25,000 bases of DNA from Takakia lepidozioides (Eukaryota > Streptophyta > Takakiopsida > Takakiales > Takakiaceae). The stretch's first letter is position 1. Each line of letters starts with the position of its first letter. The DNA lies in contig JAKLZA010000058.1 in assembly GCA_030704615.1 (NCBI GenBank), forward strand, positions 1-25,000, in the 5' to 3' direction. Positions 1 to 9,750 of the stretch are shown piece after piece. Position numbers and translations under genes: made by a program. Below the pieces are notes generated by a model. The model had not been told where the DNA came from. It did not search any database and saw only the letters and a program-made list of their open reading frames with translations.

Positions 1-111
1 AATCATTTTATCTCAAACAACTCGGCCTCTGCAATCAACTCTTCGTTGTCATCTAAGTGGACTTCCTCACTATTCAAAAACAGACGTGAGAGAGGATACA
101 ACGTGAAAATG

Positions 112-451
112 AAAAAAAAAAAAAAAAAAAAAAACTGCTGCCTACGATGCCACCTCTCTGCGCTGCTCCCTCCCCCCTGATGCTCGCGCTGCTGCTGCAC
201 ATTGCGCAGGTGGGAGGTGCGAGACTACAGAACCAGGAAAACCAACCCAAAAAAAAAACGAAAAAAGAAAACGCTGCTCCCTCCCTCACGCGCTGATCCC
301 TCTCCCCCGCGCTGAGGCGCGTTGCTCCTTCCTCCCAGTGCTGCTATGCGCTGCTCCCTCCCCCGCACTGAAGTCGCGCTACTGCAGCAGATCGCGCAGA
401 TTGGAGGGAGAGACGACAGATCACGGGAAGAAAAAAAAAAAAAAAAAAAAA
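112..451. repeat. Diverged GC-rich repeat units separated by long A tracts
   Basis: Two related GC-rich segments (about 135-248 and 344-430) share an 18-bp identical core beginning TGCGCTGCTCCC, followed by similar CGCGCT / CTGC / GCGCAG blocks. A third, more diverged CGCTGCTCCCTCC start lies near 272. Homopolymer A runs sit at 112-134, 249-258 and 431-451. Repeated units each ending in an A tract look like retroposed sequence or a tandemly multiplied fragment of it. No RNA polymerase III boxes were found, so the family is unknown. Open frames here are low-complexity and are not called as genes. Confidence 0.5.
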
Positions 452-461
452 CCCTAGTGCG

Positions 462-566
462 GGAACCGGATCCGGAACCGCCACTGACCCCCCGGTTCCA
501 GTTCCCAGCCGGTTCCTGGGAAAACCCATACCCGCCGTGTCCGGTTCTGGAACCGGCTCGTTACCC
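462..566. repeat. GGTTCC/GGAACC-rich low-complexity stretch
   Basis: The motif CCGGTTCC, or its complement GGAACCGG, recurs with small changes at least six times in about 100 bases, directly after the 431-451 A tract. It gives short inverted and direct repeats that could fold. No protein family was recognised in either strand. From here to about 780 nothing else is supported. Confidence 0.4.
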
Positions 567-779
567 GGGTGAATTCAGACTGGGTAAATCCAGCCCCAGC
601 CTGTCAGCCTGTACACCAGAGATTTTTGAGGGGACACAACTAGTAACCAAATCACGATCCCATAATTCTTAACAAGAAGGGGGGATAGCATAGAAGACAG
701 AAGAGAAATAATGGAAAGCTCTTTTGGAAATCAACCTAAGGGAGTAGACCAAAGAACCGTCCACACAAAGAATGGAAGC

Positions 780-1690
780 AATAGCTTGGAAAGCTCGTTT
801 TCATAATTAGCTTCACGAAAAAATACTTGTTCATTTCTCACCTTGAAGAGACCAATTTAATCCCAGTGTGGATGCGCATGGAGTCCACCCTAAAGTCAAG
901 AACGCTACGAAGATTACACTTAGCCTGCTGCAAGGAGAGTTCCGTGGCAGGGTCAATAAAACCAGCTTCTAACCTTTTAGACAGATCAAGATGCATTTAG
1001 TAAGAGAGGCTTCCCTCTGCTTAGGCTGCAATGCCAAATTCCTGGAAAGAGATTGACTCAACTTTCTACAAGCTTACAGCTTTAAGAGAAAACAAAGAGT
1101 GGGGGAAACTACATCAGCCCCAGATGTGGACCTAGCATACTTCAAAGGTTGTAAGCTAGATTGGTTTTTCAATAGGGAGTTAAATATCCTCTTAGTTTGT
1201 GTCCAGGAGAAGAAACTGAGAGAGAAACCATAGCATGATCAAAGTCTGGCAGGATTGGCCGGGTAGGGGGCTGAGTAATCCAAGACCTAATGGAAACGAA
1301 AAAGTATAACCTATCCAGGCGTGCCATCCCAAGAGATGCGCAAGATCTGTTATTAGACCAAGAAAATGAAGCAGAGGTAGAGCAAACATAGGTGTCGGAG
1401 AGGCCATGCAACATAATGAGAGCTTCCCATTGCATATGTTTAGGGAACGGCAGCGCCTGGTCAGGGGTGCCCATCCTGTGAAGGGAACTTTCTACCATAT
1501 TGAAGTCCCCACCCACGATCCAATTGTCAACCTCAGTGTTCTCAATCATCTTTAGCCTGATGAGATTCCAGAAATCAAGCCTCTGAGAAGAGTCATTCGG
1601 AGCATAGATATTAACAACACCCAAAGTGCGAGCGACGTTAGGAAGAGAGAAAAAAATGCATGCCTCTAAGCCAGGTCTCTACGTCTGTAC
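780..1690 (-). mobile_element. Decayed LINE (non-LTR retrotransposon) fragment, endonuclease region
   Basis: The minus strand (1624 down to 1169) encodes an apurinic-like endonuclease domain of plant LINE ORF2. Visible landmarks in order are VNIYAPN, WIVGGDFNMVE, a FSWSN block, ARLDRLYF and a DHA motif near the end. In L1-type endonucleases the GDFN and DHA motifs carry catalytic residues. Here the sequence before the DHA motif reads ILPDFDHAM. The frame is open upstream to about 1690. Below 1169 the similarity continues in broken frames; around 800-850 it reads like the linker before the reverse transcriptase (NKYFFVKLIM), interrupted by a TGA. No reverse transcriptase core, poly-A tail or target-site duplication was found. 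This is a truncated, dead copy. Confidence 0.8.
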
Positions 1691-1739
1691 CCAATCATAC
1701 ATGCATGTTTCAAATATCCGAGTGACCATTAGTCATTAT

Positions 1740-1931
1740 AACCTAAAAAAACTAGGGCACTGTGACACCCTCTAAGAGGGTCAACAAAAGGGTGGAATTA
1801 GGGCAAACCTGGCCCCATAGCTGCCACCTCCACAGTAGCTGAAGTCTCTTTACCCCGTCTCCTCGGCGTCTGCTGTGCAGCTCTTCTCGCAAGCCATCCT
1901 CAACAGTCACAAAGCTTCGTGCTATCTCACC
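1740..1931 (+). promoter_or_regulatory. Probable promoter and 5' UTR of the eS30 gene
   Basis: About 190 bases separate the LINE fragment from the eS30 start codon. The last 90 bases are pyrimidine-rich (for example CTCTTTACCCCGTCTCCTC and CTCTTCTCGC), as is common around ribosomal-protein gene transcription starts. No TATA box and no complete telo-box or site II element was found. The start codon context is CTCACCATGA. The exact transcription start is not visible. Confidence 0.4.
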
Positions 1932-3694
1932 ATGAGTACGTATCCCTTCCTTTTTTTTTATGTTGGGGTTTTGCTGCCGTGCTGAGAGCTGGAGACAGTT
2001 GATTGTAGCGTTTCAGTTATTGGAAGTTTGCAGTTGGGTTGTCTGGAAGTTTTACCTGGTGGCCATGAGTATGTATGATTCATTAGTTTTCCCGTGATTA
2101 TCGAAAGTGCTAGACCCCAAGAGTTGGTCACGCTGTGGATCCTATTTCTTCTGGAGAAATTTTCAGTTTGATAGGCTGTGGTCAATTTGGTTGATGAACG
2201 TGAGTATGTAGCTTCCCCGTAAGCTAACAGCTACGTACTAAACCATGAAAGCAGTTTATGGAAGTGTGGATTGTGGGAACTGGTTGTATTAGCAGTTGTG
2301 TTGGAAACAAATCTTGGAAACAAATCGCGGAATTATGAATCGCGAAAGCAGTTTCTACTCGTGCCATTCTAGAGTGGTTACCATGGGTTGAGAGCTTTCC
2401 TCTATCTCCACTTTTCTCAGTGATTTGTTGGGGTACTGAAATCCTTACAGCTGTTCGTGGAAGTTTGGAATAGAGGAGATGTTTATCCTGGCGGTTTTTC
2501 TCTTCCAAGGCTACCTGTGGGATATCAAAGTACAAATCCTCTGCGACCATTTATCTCACTACAAAACCTTAGTTTTTCGAGCCTATTTCGAGGAGTGTAT
2601 ATGATCGCTGGTGGGGTGATATGTGCAGCTCCAGTGTTTGGGCTCACTTCTGCCAACTCTATATCTACCTCGTTCACTGTCTCTCCATCTTGTAATGTAA
2701 AAGAATTTAACGATTGGTACCCTCCCTTATTTGTTCGAACGTGTGTTTACCACATGATTGAATGCAACCTACAATCTGATCAAAATAAGCCATTGCTGAG
2801 GAATCATAGCACTTTAGGGACAAACTATAAAAGACTACGGAATGGCCACAAGGGCTGACCTTTTCTTTCAGGATGCATCCAATTGGGAAAGTGTCTTGTT
2901 TAGTAAATGAGCTGTTCTGCAGCCAGACTCTGATTTTGTAGGAGTTTGCGTCTGTATGTGGGCTTCAGTAGATTTTCACGTCCGCAAGTGGGACAATGGA
3001 TTGAGCAGGTAAGGTCCATGGATCCTTGGCCCGTGCCGGGAAGGTACGAGGCCAGACACCAAAGGTCGCTAAGCAGGATAAGAAGAAGAAACCAACGGGC
3101 CGCGCTCACAAGCGCATGCAATACAATCGTCGTTTTGTAACTGCTGGTATGTGCTTCCTCACCTTAAATTGTTCAGGTCTATCTCTCAACTCTGGTTTTA
3201 CTTGCTTAGGACTCGGTTTAGTCGAGACTGACTGAAAATACCCTAAAGCCTTTGGATGAGGATACCATTGATCAAAGCCTAACCTGGAACTGGGGCTGGC
3301 ATGTACTGTCAAGAAATAAGATCTCTTATTTGGTTTCCTAGAGCTTAATCGTGTAGCCAGGGTTTCACGCAAGTATATTTGTAGCATGTATTGTCTTCAC
3401 AGTGGAGAGCACATTAGTGATTGGATTTGGAGGTTTTCTTTTGGTGTGGATGTGAACTGGTGCAAGAAAAGCCCCTCCTGCTTATGGTTGCCTGGGTTTT
3501 TCCTTTTTATGTGCAGTCTGCACCCTTGTGGCTTCATTCTTGGTGACAGGCCAAGATGAGAAACACGGGGAGGGTTTTAGGCTTCCTGGTTTACCATGCA
3601 AGCTATCTGGTTCCCTAGTGGTAACGATTGGTGTTTGCGTTTTGCAGTCGTTGGATTTGGCAAGAAGCGGGGTCCTAACTCCTCAGAGAAGTAG
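1932..3694 (+). CDS. RPS30: 40S ribosomal protein eS30 (S30), three exons
   Basis: Exons are 1932-1935, 3009-3146 and 3648-3694, stop TAG included. Exon 1 codes only ATG plus one base (ATGA, donor GTACGT). Acceptor GAGCAG joins it to exon 2; donor GTATGT and acceptor TTTGCAG join exon 3. The product is 62 residues, the usual plant eS30 length. It begins [10 protein letters not shown], has the basic centre KQDKKKKP and [12 protein letters not shown], and ends [13 protein letters not shown]. eS30 is a small basic protein of the 40S ribosomal subunit. In animals it is made as a fusion to a ubiquitin-like protein; no such domain is present, which fits the plant form. Introns are 1073 and 501 bp. 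Residue 2 is Ser where land plants usually have Gly, and it is formed across the first splice junction. The identity is secure; only the 4-base first exon rests on splice logic. Confidence 0.93.
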
Positions 3695-3833
3695 ATTGGC
3701 ATTTGGTTGATTCATGAAGTGTCATGGTATCTCAATTTCTTCTGCACTCTCCCCGTGGGTCCAATTGCTTCAGGTGGATGTGGCTGTTGCTTGATTAGTT
3801 TGGTAGCAACATCAATGGGTATGAGAAACTGAC

Positions 3834-3839
3834 AATAAA
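3834..3839 (+). terminator. Candidate polyadenylation signal of the eS30 gene
   Basis: AATAAA lies 140 bases after the eS30 stop codon, in a plausible 3' UTR. It is the first exact match downstream of the gene. Confidence 0.45.
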
Positions 3840-4344
3840 GTGCATGCTTTGGAGTTCCAACTGAAGATATTTGATCCTGATCTTTTTCCCATTGATGAGA
3901 ATGTGATTGGGATAGAGAGTAGCGAGAAATTTTGTAACATACGAAGTGTCATGTCTGACAGTGCAGTGCACATATGGCTAGATCTGTCTGATTCTGTCAA
4001 AATCCTGAATCTGTTTGCACCTGGAGAATATAGCTTGGGTGCTTACAGTGGGGAAACAGAAGAGGGATAATCATACCAGAAAGCCCACTTTGTTCAGGAG
4101 CTCCTTTAACCCGAGCTGCGCAGGATCCATGTAGAGATCAGGAACTTGATATGGAGGGTGATTGTGGGGAATTTTTATTTTTGCCGTCTGTAAATTGTTT
4201 CACTTGCATGGCATATGAAGTTGTTGTGATTCAAAATTGGTTGGCTAATTAGCCTGTAGTGGAACTGCTTTGGAAAAACTTCTCTTGTCCCTTTTTCGTT
4301 GCATTGTCATAGGAATTTTCTCCTAGCAAAAATTCATCATAATA
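3840..4344. other. Intergenic stretch without a recognised gene
   Basis: A 76-codon open frame (3840-4070, plus) has no recognisable domain and sits just after the eS30 polyadenylation signal, so it is more likely 3' flank than a gene. No repeat or RNA gene was seen. Confidence 0.5.
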
Positions 4345-4731
4345 GAGTTTTCCGTTAAGGGTCCCAAACTCGACATGAGAACCCTGAGTTTGGCCAAAAC
4401 TCGGTATGAAACTCGAAACTCAGGATCAAGTGGCACGACTAGACTACAGAAAAACACGGGACCAAACTGCCAGGATTAGGAAAATGGGGGAAAATGGGGG
4501 TGGCACGAGTTTGGTGTCGAGTTTTGTTAGTAGTCGAGGTGGAGGCGGTCGGAGCGCACGAGCTCGCGCCATAGCAGCTGTTGCCCTCACCCCCAGTTTA
4601 TGATTTGGTGCCCTCTTTTCTGACTTCGTGCTCAGTTTTCTGCACTTTACGGATTAACTCAAACTCAGGATGAAACCCATAACTCGGGTCCAAACAGGGT
4701 ACCAAACTCAGGCTCACTGTACGGATAACTC
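4345..4731. mobile_element. MITE-like element with imperfect terminal inverted repeats
   Basis: The left end GAGTTTTCCGT (4345-4355) matches the reverse complement of the right end ACGGATAACTC (4721-4731) at 10 of 11 positions. A second inverted pair, CCTGAGTTTGG (4383-4393) and CCAAACTCAGG (4702-4712), is exact. The flanks TAATA and TAATG could be a decayed target-site duplication. The inside is rich in AAACTC and its complement and contains no transposase. Length (387 bp) and structure suit a non-autonomous DNA transposon, superfamily not determined. Confidence 0.5.
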
Positions 4732-6932
4732 TAATGTTCCCAAGGGCGCAGGACACGATGTATGTGTGGTAGTCTTTTCCATGATGTAACAGCTGATTTC
4801 GATACCTGTGAAAACAGGTAAAGCGTCTTCTTTTCACGCTGCTATTCCATCGCCACCCTACTATAAGTCCTCTCCCACGAGATTTTTGTCGGTTGAGGTG
4901 TCAGTTCTCAGGGGATACCGCCTTGAAATTTGCACCCGTGGGTCCACAGCAAACTACATATGATCTCCACACTTTTATTAGAGGTTTTTGTTAACCAGTC
5001 ACCTCAGTTGGGGCTCGTATAAAGTATAAAGCTCTACAGAGAGTGATATTTTTGCCCCACTACGTTAGGGGCCAGGCCAGGCCAAGAGTTCACTGGCCAA
5101 GGTGCGGTGGTCTGGGTCCATTCCTTTGGCCTCTGAACTTCAAAAACAATAAAATGTTGGGTAGGGTTAAATTGTGTGGCCCTTTGACTGAGTGTTAAGC
5201 CAAGTTGCCAAACTGACCAACAGAATCACTTGGATTTTGGTCCATTTTGGCCTAGCACAAGTTCGTGGCAAGAGTGGCTTCCTCATCTTTTTGCATTCAC
5301 CCTAAATGCCATTGATCTTCCTTGGGAGACTGTACGGAGGGCCAGCTAGTCAGGTTGATTCTCGAACATGGAGAAGCACAGTACTGTATACTCTGAGTCT
5401 CTGCCAAACGAGAAAGGAAGGGGAGAGAATGAGACAACACATTAGGAACATGACGAATCTGGTGGACAGAGACTTTGAGTTCCATCAGAAGGATTCCACA
5501 GGGTGAAGATTAGTACATCTGAGCTCTAGATGAGATCTGAAATTCAGCTTAGCTGATGTTTGTGTACTGTTGGCATTTTCTGCCACCATATTCTTCATAG
5601 AAATATGCATTAAAGATTCCCTGACACAGAGAGACGCTGGCGGCTGAACGCTGGCGGCTGAACTTGGGAAACATCTCAAAAAGTGCAACCAGGTGGGAGT
5701 TGCAGCGGGTTCTCGTAAAATTTGCAGTTGAGTTTCAGAAGAGATTCAAAGAATCTGACCCAAGCCGGTTGGCATGGGCGGCAACATTCTTACCGTTATG
5801 GACATTACTTGTCGTATACATGCATTGCTAATCTCATTTTGAAGTATGGATTAGCATTGCTTGTTTGTGAATGTCAAGGATTGATAACTCTGCTTGATCA
5901 CATGTGGCAAAGCACAGCCCAGCCTAGTGTACTGGAAGCTCAGCCAGCACAAAAGCTGCAGTGCGAGGCTGGAAAACGACCACATTCCTGCAACCTTCTC
6001 AGACCCACTTAATGGATGAGGAGATATTGGAGACCGTGCGATCACATGGGGTAAAAAGTTTGCAGCTCCGGACAAACTATCATCCTCTGCTCTCTCGTTT
6101 TTGTCCTGAAAGCAGGGCCCAGCAACGCCACGGCAGTACTAACTTTTCCTTTTGCAAACTTTCCGTTGCATAGCTGGATCACCCACCTCATCCGGAATCA
6201 ATGTGGGGCCTCATCTCATAGACTACTCCTGGCCCACCACATGGAAGTGATGTTTAACTTATTCCCTTTTCTGCCCTGCAGAAGCGATGTGTTATTAGCA
6301 GGAGGCTGGATATTATGCAGGTAGTAACAGTACTTACACAGCAGTGTCGTATCACAGTCAAAAGCTCAGTTCTCATGATGTGTGTCAGAGCAGCTGAGTG
6401 CTGGGTGGACGGCGTGCTTCACTTCTAAAATCCGGTGACTAAGTTTCAAAAGTCAGGGGCGCAGCCAGTAGGTAGGCTTTCGCTTGCATTACTCACAGTT
6501 ATTACAGTCTAGGTACACTCGAAATAGCCATTTGCATTAATGTGTTCCCCCATGGTCTCCTCAGAAATGGCTTTTTGGAAGAGGTGAATATCCTACCTGA
6601 GGAGTGAGGACTCTGGTGGAATTGAAAGTGGTGCCTCGAGGAACAATAAACTATGACACACCCGACTTTTTCGAAACAGTCAGGCGTTCTGCATTCACCT
6701 ACCGTACCTTCCAGAGGTCTGGTAAGACCTGTGCTGAAAGTTTGTGGCAGATACTCTACATTTTCAGTTTTATATAGTATTTATAGCCGTTAAAACTAAG
6801 ACTTTACCCTGGTGACCTGATCTGTCGCTGCTATGGATGTGTGTTAATCATCCAGATATTGCACCCTATCTTAATGACAAACTGTGGTAGCAGCATTTCA
6901 GAGATATTTCCATTGAGGACCTATGGGAGAGT
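4732..6932. other. About 2.2 kb without a recognised gene
   Basis: Several short open frames on both strands show no domain, splice pattern or codon signature that I can support. A 14-bp tandem duplication of CGCTGGCGGCTGAA lies at 5635-5662. AATAAA-like hexamers occur but are not tied to a gene. Confidence 0.5.
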
Positions 6933-6937
6933 AGCTA
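6933..6937. repeat. Left target-site duplication AGCTA of the chromovirus
   Basis: AGCTA immediately precedes the LTR start TGTTAGG. The same five bases follow a CA end at 13495-13499. Ty3/gypsy elements duplicate about five bases of target on insertion. Confidence 0.55.
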
Positions 6938-7233
6938 TGTTAGGTGCCAGGAACGAAGATCGACATGTCAACCAGTTTGGAATAACAAGAGACTGCTAGA
7001 ATATCGCCGAACTGCAGGTAAAATGGAGCAGACTCGCGTGCATGAAGAGATCCAGGACTAGGGATTTTGGAGGGGTGCTTGGAAGAGGGTTGAAGAGAGG
7101 ATAATGGCGTACAGGCGTCTAGAGCACATCTGCATCGACAGGAAATCTGTATGTAGCACGGCGTGGTGGCTGGGTGGACCGGATGCTGTAGCCGGTGCTG
7201 TGTTTAGAGTGTAGGGTGATGTTGGGGTGATGA
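6938..7233 (+). repeat. 5' LTR remnant (U3 part only)
   Basis: It starts TGTTAGGTGCC and aligns with 12773-13074 at about 96% by eye, with roughly a dozen substitutions and a few short indels, including a 7-base block (ACAGTTG) present only in the 3' copy. Similarity stops at GATGTTGG, although the 3' copy appears to go on for another ~420 bp. The rest of this LTR and the primer-binding site seem to have been replaced. Confidence 0.85.
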
Positions 7234-8182
7234 CCAGTCATACCATCATTGTTTCTCTTATGGTGAGGCTGGGTTGATGACCAGCAGACCATATGAGTGC
7301 TTGCGGTGGATGCAGGTGCAGGTGTAGGTTTATGTTACGAACGTAGTATTAGTCTAAGCCATAGGCCGCAACAGGTTCTCTACCCGGTTACCTTGTAGAA
7401 AGTGGGGATTAGAGACAGCACGCTCTAGGATTGGCCGGTGATCAAATCCAGACCAACCTCCTATGAAAACAAGCGCCCACACAAAACTGACATATGAACA
7501 CAATGAACTTGCTCACTTCACCTTCTTGCTCTCCTCAAGCTTAAATTGAAAGCCACACTTGGAAAGCATGCTCCACACATGCGCCACTTGCTTGGTCAAT
7601 CACTTGCTTCACCAAGAGCAATCCAAGAACTCATAGAACTAGCAAAAGCACTCCCTTCTAGCGCCGCCTTCGCTTGCTTGTTTGTCAACCAAATGAAACC
7701 CCACTTGGCTTCATTTCACCATGGATAGAACAACCACTTCTTAGCTTCTCTTGAGCTACTCAATCCTCCTCAAGCTACCCTTGTTGTACTCCTTCTATGG
7801 TGTTTCCAACCCAAGCATGTGCCGCTCTTTGGCTTCTCTTTCACACCATAAACAAGTACTAGAGCTTGCTCTTGAAACCTTAGTGTTTATCTTCTCCACA
7901 CACAAGGCGCTTCTCTTGTGATACAAGAGCTCTTTTCCAAGCTCTCAAACCCTTAGTGCACATACAAGCACTTACCTTGCAAAACCATGCAAGCTTTATG
8001 ATACAAGAGCTCTCTCCTTAAGCTCTCCACCTCTGCAAAGTCTTGTAACTCAAGAGCTCTCTCCTTGAGCTCTCCACCTCATTGATGCAATGAAAAAACA
8101 CTCCTCCTTGCAACACCTTGCAAGCCTTGTGAGATACTTGAGCTTTCTTACCTCTCTCACTCCTTAGTGTACACCAACACAA
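7234..8182. other. Leader region replaced by AGCTC-rich short-repeat DNA
   Basis: This stretch lies where the rest of the 5' LTR, the primer-binding site and the gag start should be, but it matches nothing in the 3' LTR. From about 7840 to 8160 the words CAAGAGCTC and AAGCTCTC recur. The pair ACAAGAGCTCTCTCCTTAAG near 8002 and a similar unit near 8048 are both followed by CTCTCCACCTC, giving small palindromes and direct repeats. No open frame of note and no primer-binding site complementary to initiator tRNA-Met is visible. It may be part of another nested element. Confidence 0.45.
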
Positions 8183-9180
8183 GTGCTAAAACTAATCCTT
8201 ACACTCCGCACTCACAAGCATAAGGACGAATCTAAGGCCGACTCCCATGAGGCCAAGATGAAAAGAAGCAAGGATGTTACCAGTGAAATTAGAAGATTGG
8301 TGAAATTGCCAGAATTTTATGGTAAGCCATCTGTCAAGCCCGAGGAAATATTGTCTTTCATGGATACATTAGAAGATTTCTTTGAACGACGATTATTCAG
8401 AGGAAGCCAAGATACAGACAGCTGCTCTATAGCTCCGTGATGCCGCCAAGCTATGGTGGTCGTGCCAGAAGCAGGAACGCCGTGAACACAAGAAACCACC
8501 TGTGGATAGTTGGGCTATGTTTAAGACACTGTTCTTAGCCCACTACCTACCTGGCGACTATGTACACAAGATGAAAATTGAATTGTTTAGGCTGAAACAT
8601 GAGACTATGAGCGTGGGAGAGTTTAAGACGAGATTTGAAACCCATGCCAGTTATTTCCCCTCGTTGAGTGAAGATGACAGAGTTGATTTTTTTTGTTGAT
8701 GGCCTCAATGATTCTCTCAAATTTAAGGTCAAAGCCCACAACCCTCGTACCAAGGCAGAAGCATATCGTTCGGCCTGTAATTTTGAGAATGAAGTGAGGG
8801 CACAACGTTCTTCGAATTTTGTTCGTGGCACGACAGAGTTCAAGCCTAGATCATCTGGTCCTTGGCAGTCACCAGCGAAGAGAGGGAATTGGAAGAGATT
8901 TAAACCGTTTAAGAAGGTGGGGGATCAAACTATACGGAGACCGCCAATGAGGGCTCCTCCAAGGCTCAGTTTAAAAGAGCAGGAAGAACACAGGCGTAAG
9001 GGTTTGTGTTTCTTGTGCCATGAACCCGGACACAGAGCTGCTAAGTGTATGAAGTACCCGAATTATCGTCAGGCTCGACAGACAGCCGCCTTGATAGTTG
9101 AAGAACCTGCAGAACCTTGTGCGGCTGTTGAAACTGGGGAGAAGTCAGGACAAGAAAAAGGGAAAGGTCCTAATGTGCGG
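8183..9180 (+). pseudogene. Chromovirus gag (capsid and zinc knuckle), frameshifted
   Basis: The frame from 8183 carries the start of a retrotransposon gag domain (LPEFYGK and FMDTLEDFF). The frame shifts near 8390 and meets TAG at 8430-8432, then continues through the LRDAAKLWW region and the MSVGEFKTRF block. A run of eight T (8687-8694) moves the frame by one. The third frame goes on through VDGLND to a CCHC zinc knuckle at 9007-9048 (C-x2-C-x4-H-x4-C), which in such elements binds the RNA genome. A basic, proline-rich linker precedes the knuckle. The N-terminal start is not identifiable because the leader is replaced. Confidence 0.85.
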
Positions 9181-9408
9181 GTTTCTGCAGCTATCATTGG
9201 AGACCAAATAGAGCATGACCCCAGTGTGATACGGGTTCAAGGGAGAGTGGTTGGAATTCCCACTCAAGTGCTGATTGATACAGGCAACACTCATAATCTG
9301 TTGTCAAAGGATTTTGCTGACAAGTTGGGATTAGTTCAAGAAGACATGCAACCCTGTCAAATCCTGTTACCAGATGGTGGCGTGTTGGAAGTAATTAAAC
9401 ATATTTGA
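9181..9408 (+). pseudogene. Chromovirus aspartic protease, truncated
   Basis: It is in the same frame as the zinc knuckle. The catalytic triplet Asp-Thr-Gly (9277-9285) lies in the context VLIDTGNTHN, typical of the Ty3/gypsy protease. About 30 residues later comes a LPDGG turn, and then the frame ends at TGA (9406-9408). The C-terminal half of the fold, which should hold the second hydrophobic glycine motif, is missing and foreign sequence follows. The protease would not fold. Confidence 0.82.
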
Positions 9409-9600
9409 TTATATTTGATCTGAACGGTGTTCTCTGCAAAATCATCCGGTCTCAAGGATCTAATAATTATGTGCCTAAATACTCCGAGAACGACTTCAAC
9501 GTTCCTATTGTGGTCATTAGAAGGCAAATTTTATAGGCGGGAGAAATATCGAGAGGTGTGGAAGCATTTACATGAGCGATTCTACCTAGCTATAATGGCG
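9405..9600 (+). pseudogene. Inserted fragment resembling a plant HAD/FCP1-type phosphatase
   Basis: Starting at 9405 a frame reads LIIFDLNGVLCK, resembling the N-terminal motif of plant FCP1/SCP-like HAD phosphatases (F/L-D-L-N-G-x-L). About 25 residues on it reads VVIRRQI and hits TAG. A +1 frame then reads YRREKYREVWKHLHERF followed by YLAI, matching in position the family's segment before the second strand. The fragment lies where the protease C-terminus and linker should be. The match is by motif and order from memory, not by alignment. It could be a captured host gene piece or part of another nested transposon. Confidence 0.5.
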
Positions 9601-9601
9601 G

Positions 9602-9742
9602 TGACGGTCCCCATTTAGTTTTTATTTAACAAATTAATTTCGTTTTAAATATTATTTAAAAAATGAGGACTGCTAGCGTTGTCGGTCATGATTTAGGTAT
9701 TATCTAGAAAACAAAAAGACCACCAAAGCTGACGGTCCCCAA
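9602..9742. repeat. AT-rich block between direct repeats TGACGGTCCCCA
   Basis: The 12-bp word TGACGGTCCCCA occurs at 9602-9613 and 9731-9742. The 117 bp between are strikingly AT-rich (for example 9614-9667), unlike the flanking retrotransposon coding sequence. Pol coding resumes just after the second copy. The repeats mark the right side of the foreign block inside the element. Confidence 0.6.
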
Positions 9743-9750
9743 TTGGTACC

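Noticed and set aside
448-456. AAACCCTAG as a telo-box promoter element for eS30
   Set aside because: It lies almost 1.5 kb upstream with a LINE fragment between, and follows an A tract.
2457-2858. 133-codon open frame inside eS30 intron 1
   Set aside because: No domain, no conserved motif, and it lies wholly in the intron; most likely chance.
3840-4070. 76-codon open frame after eS30
   Set aside because: Starts right at the polyadenylation signal and shows no family features.
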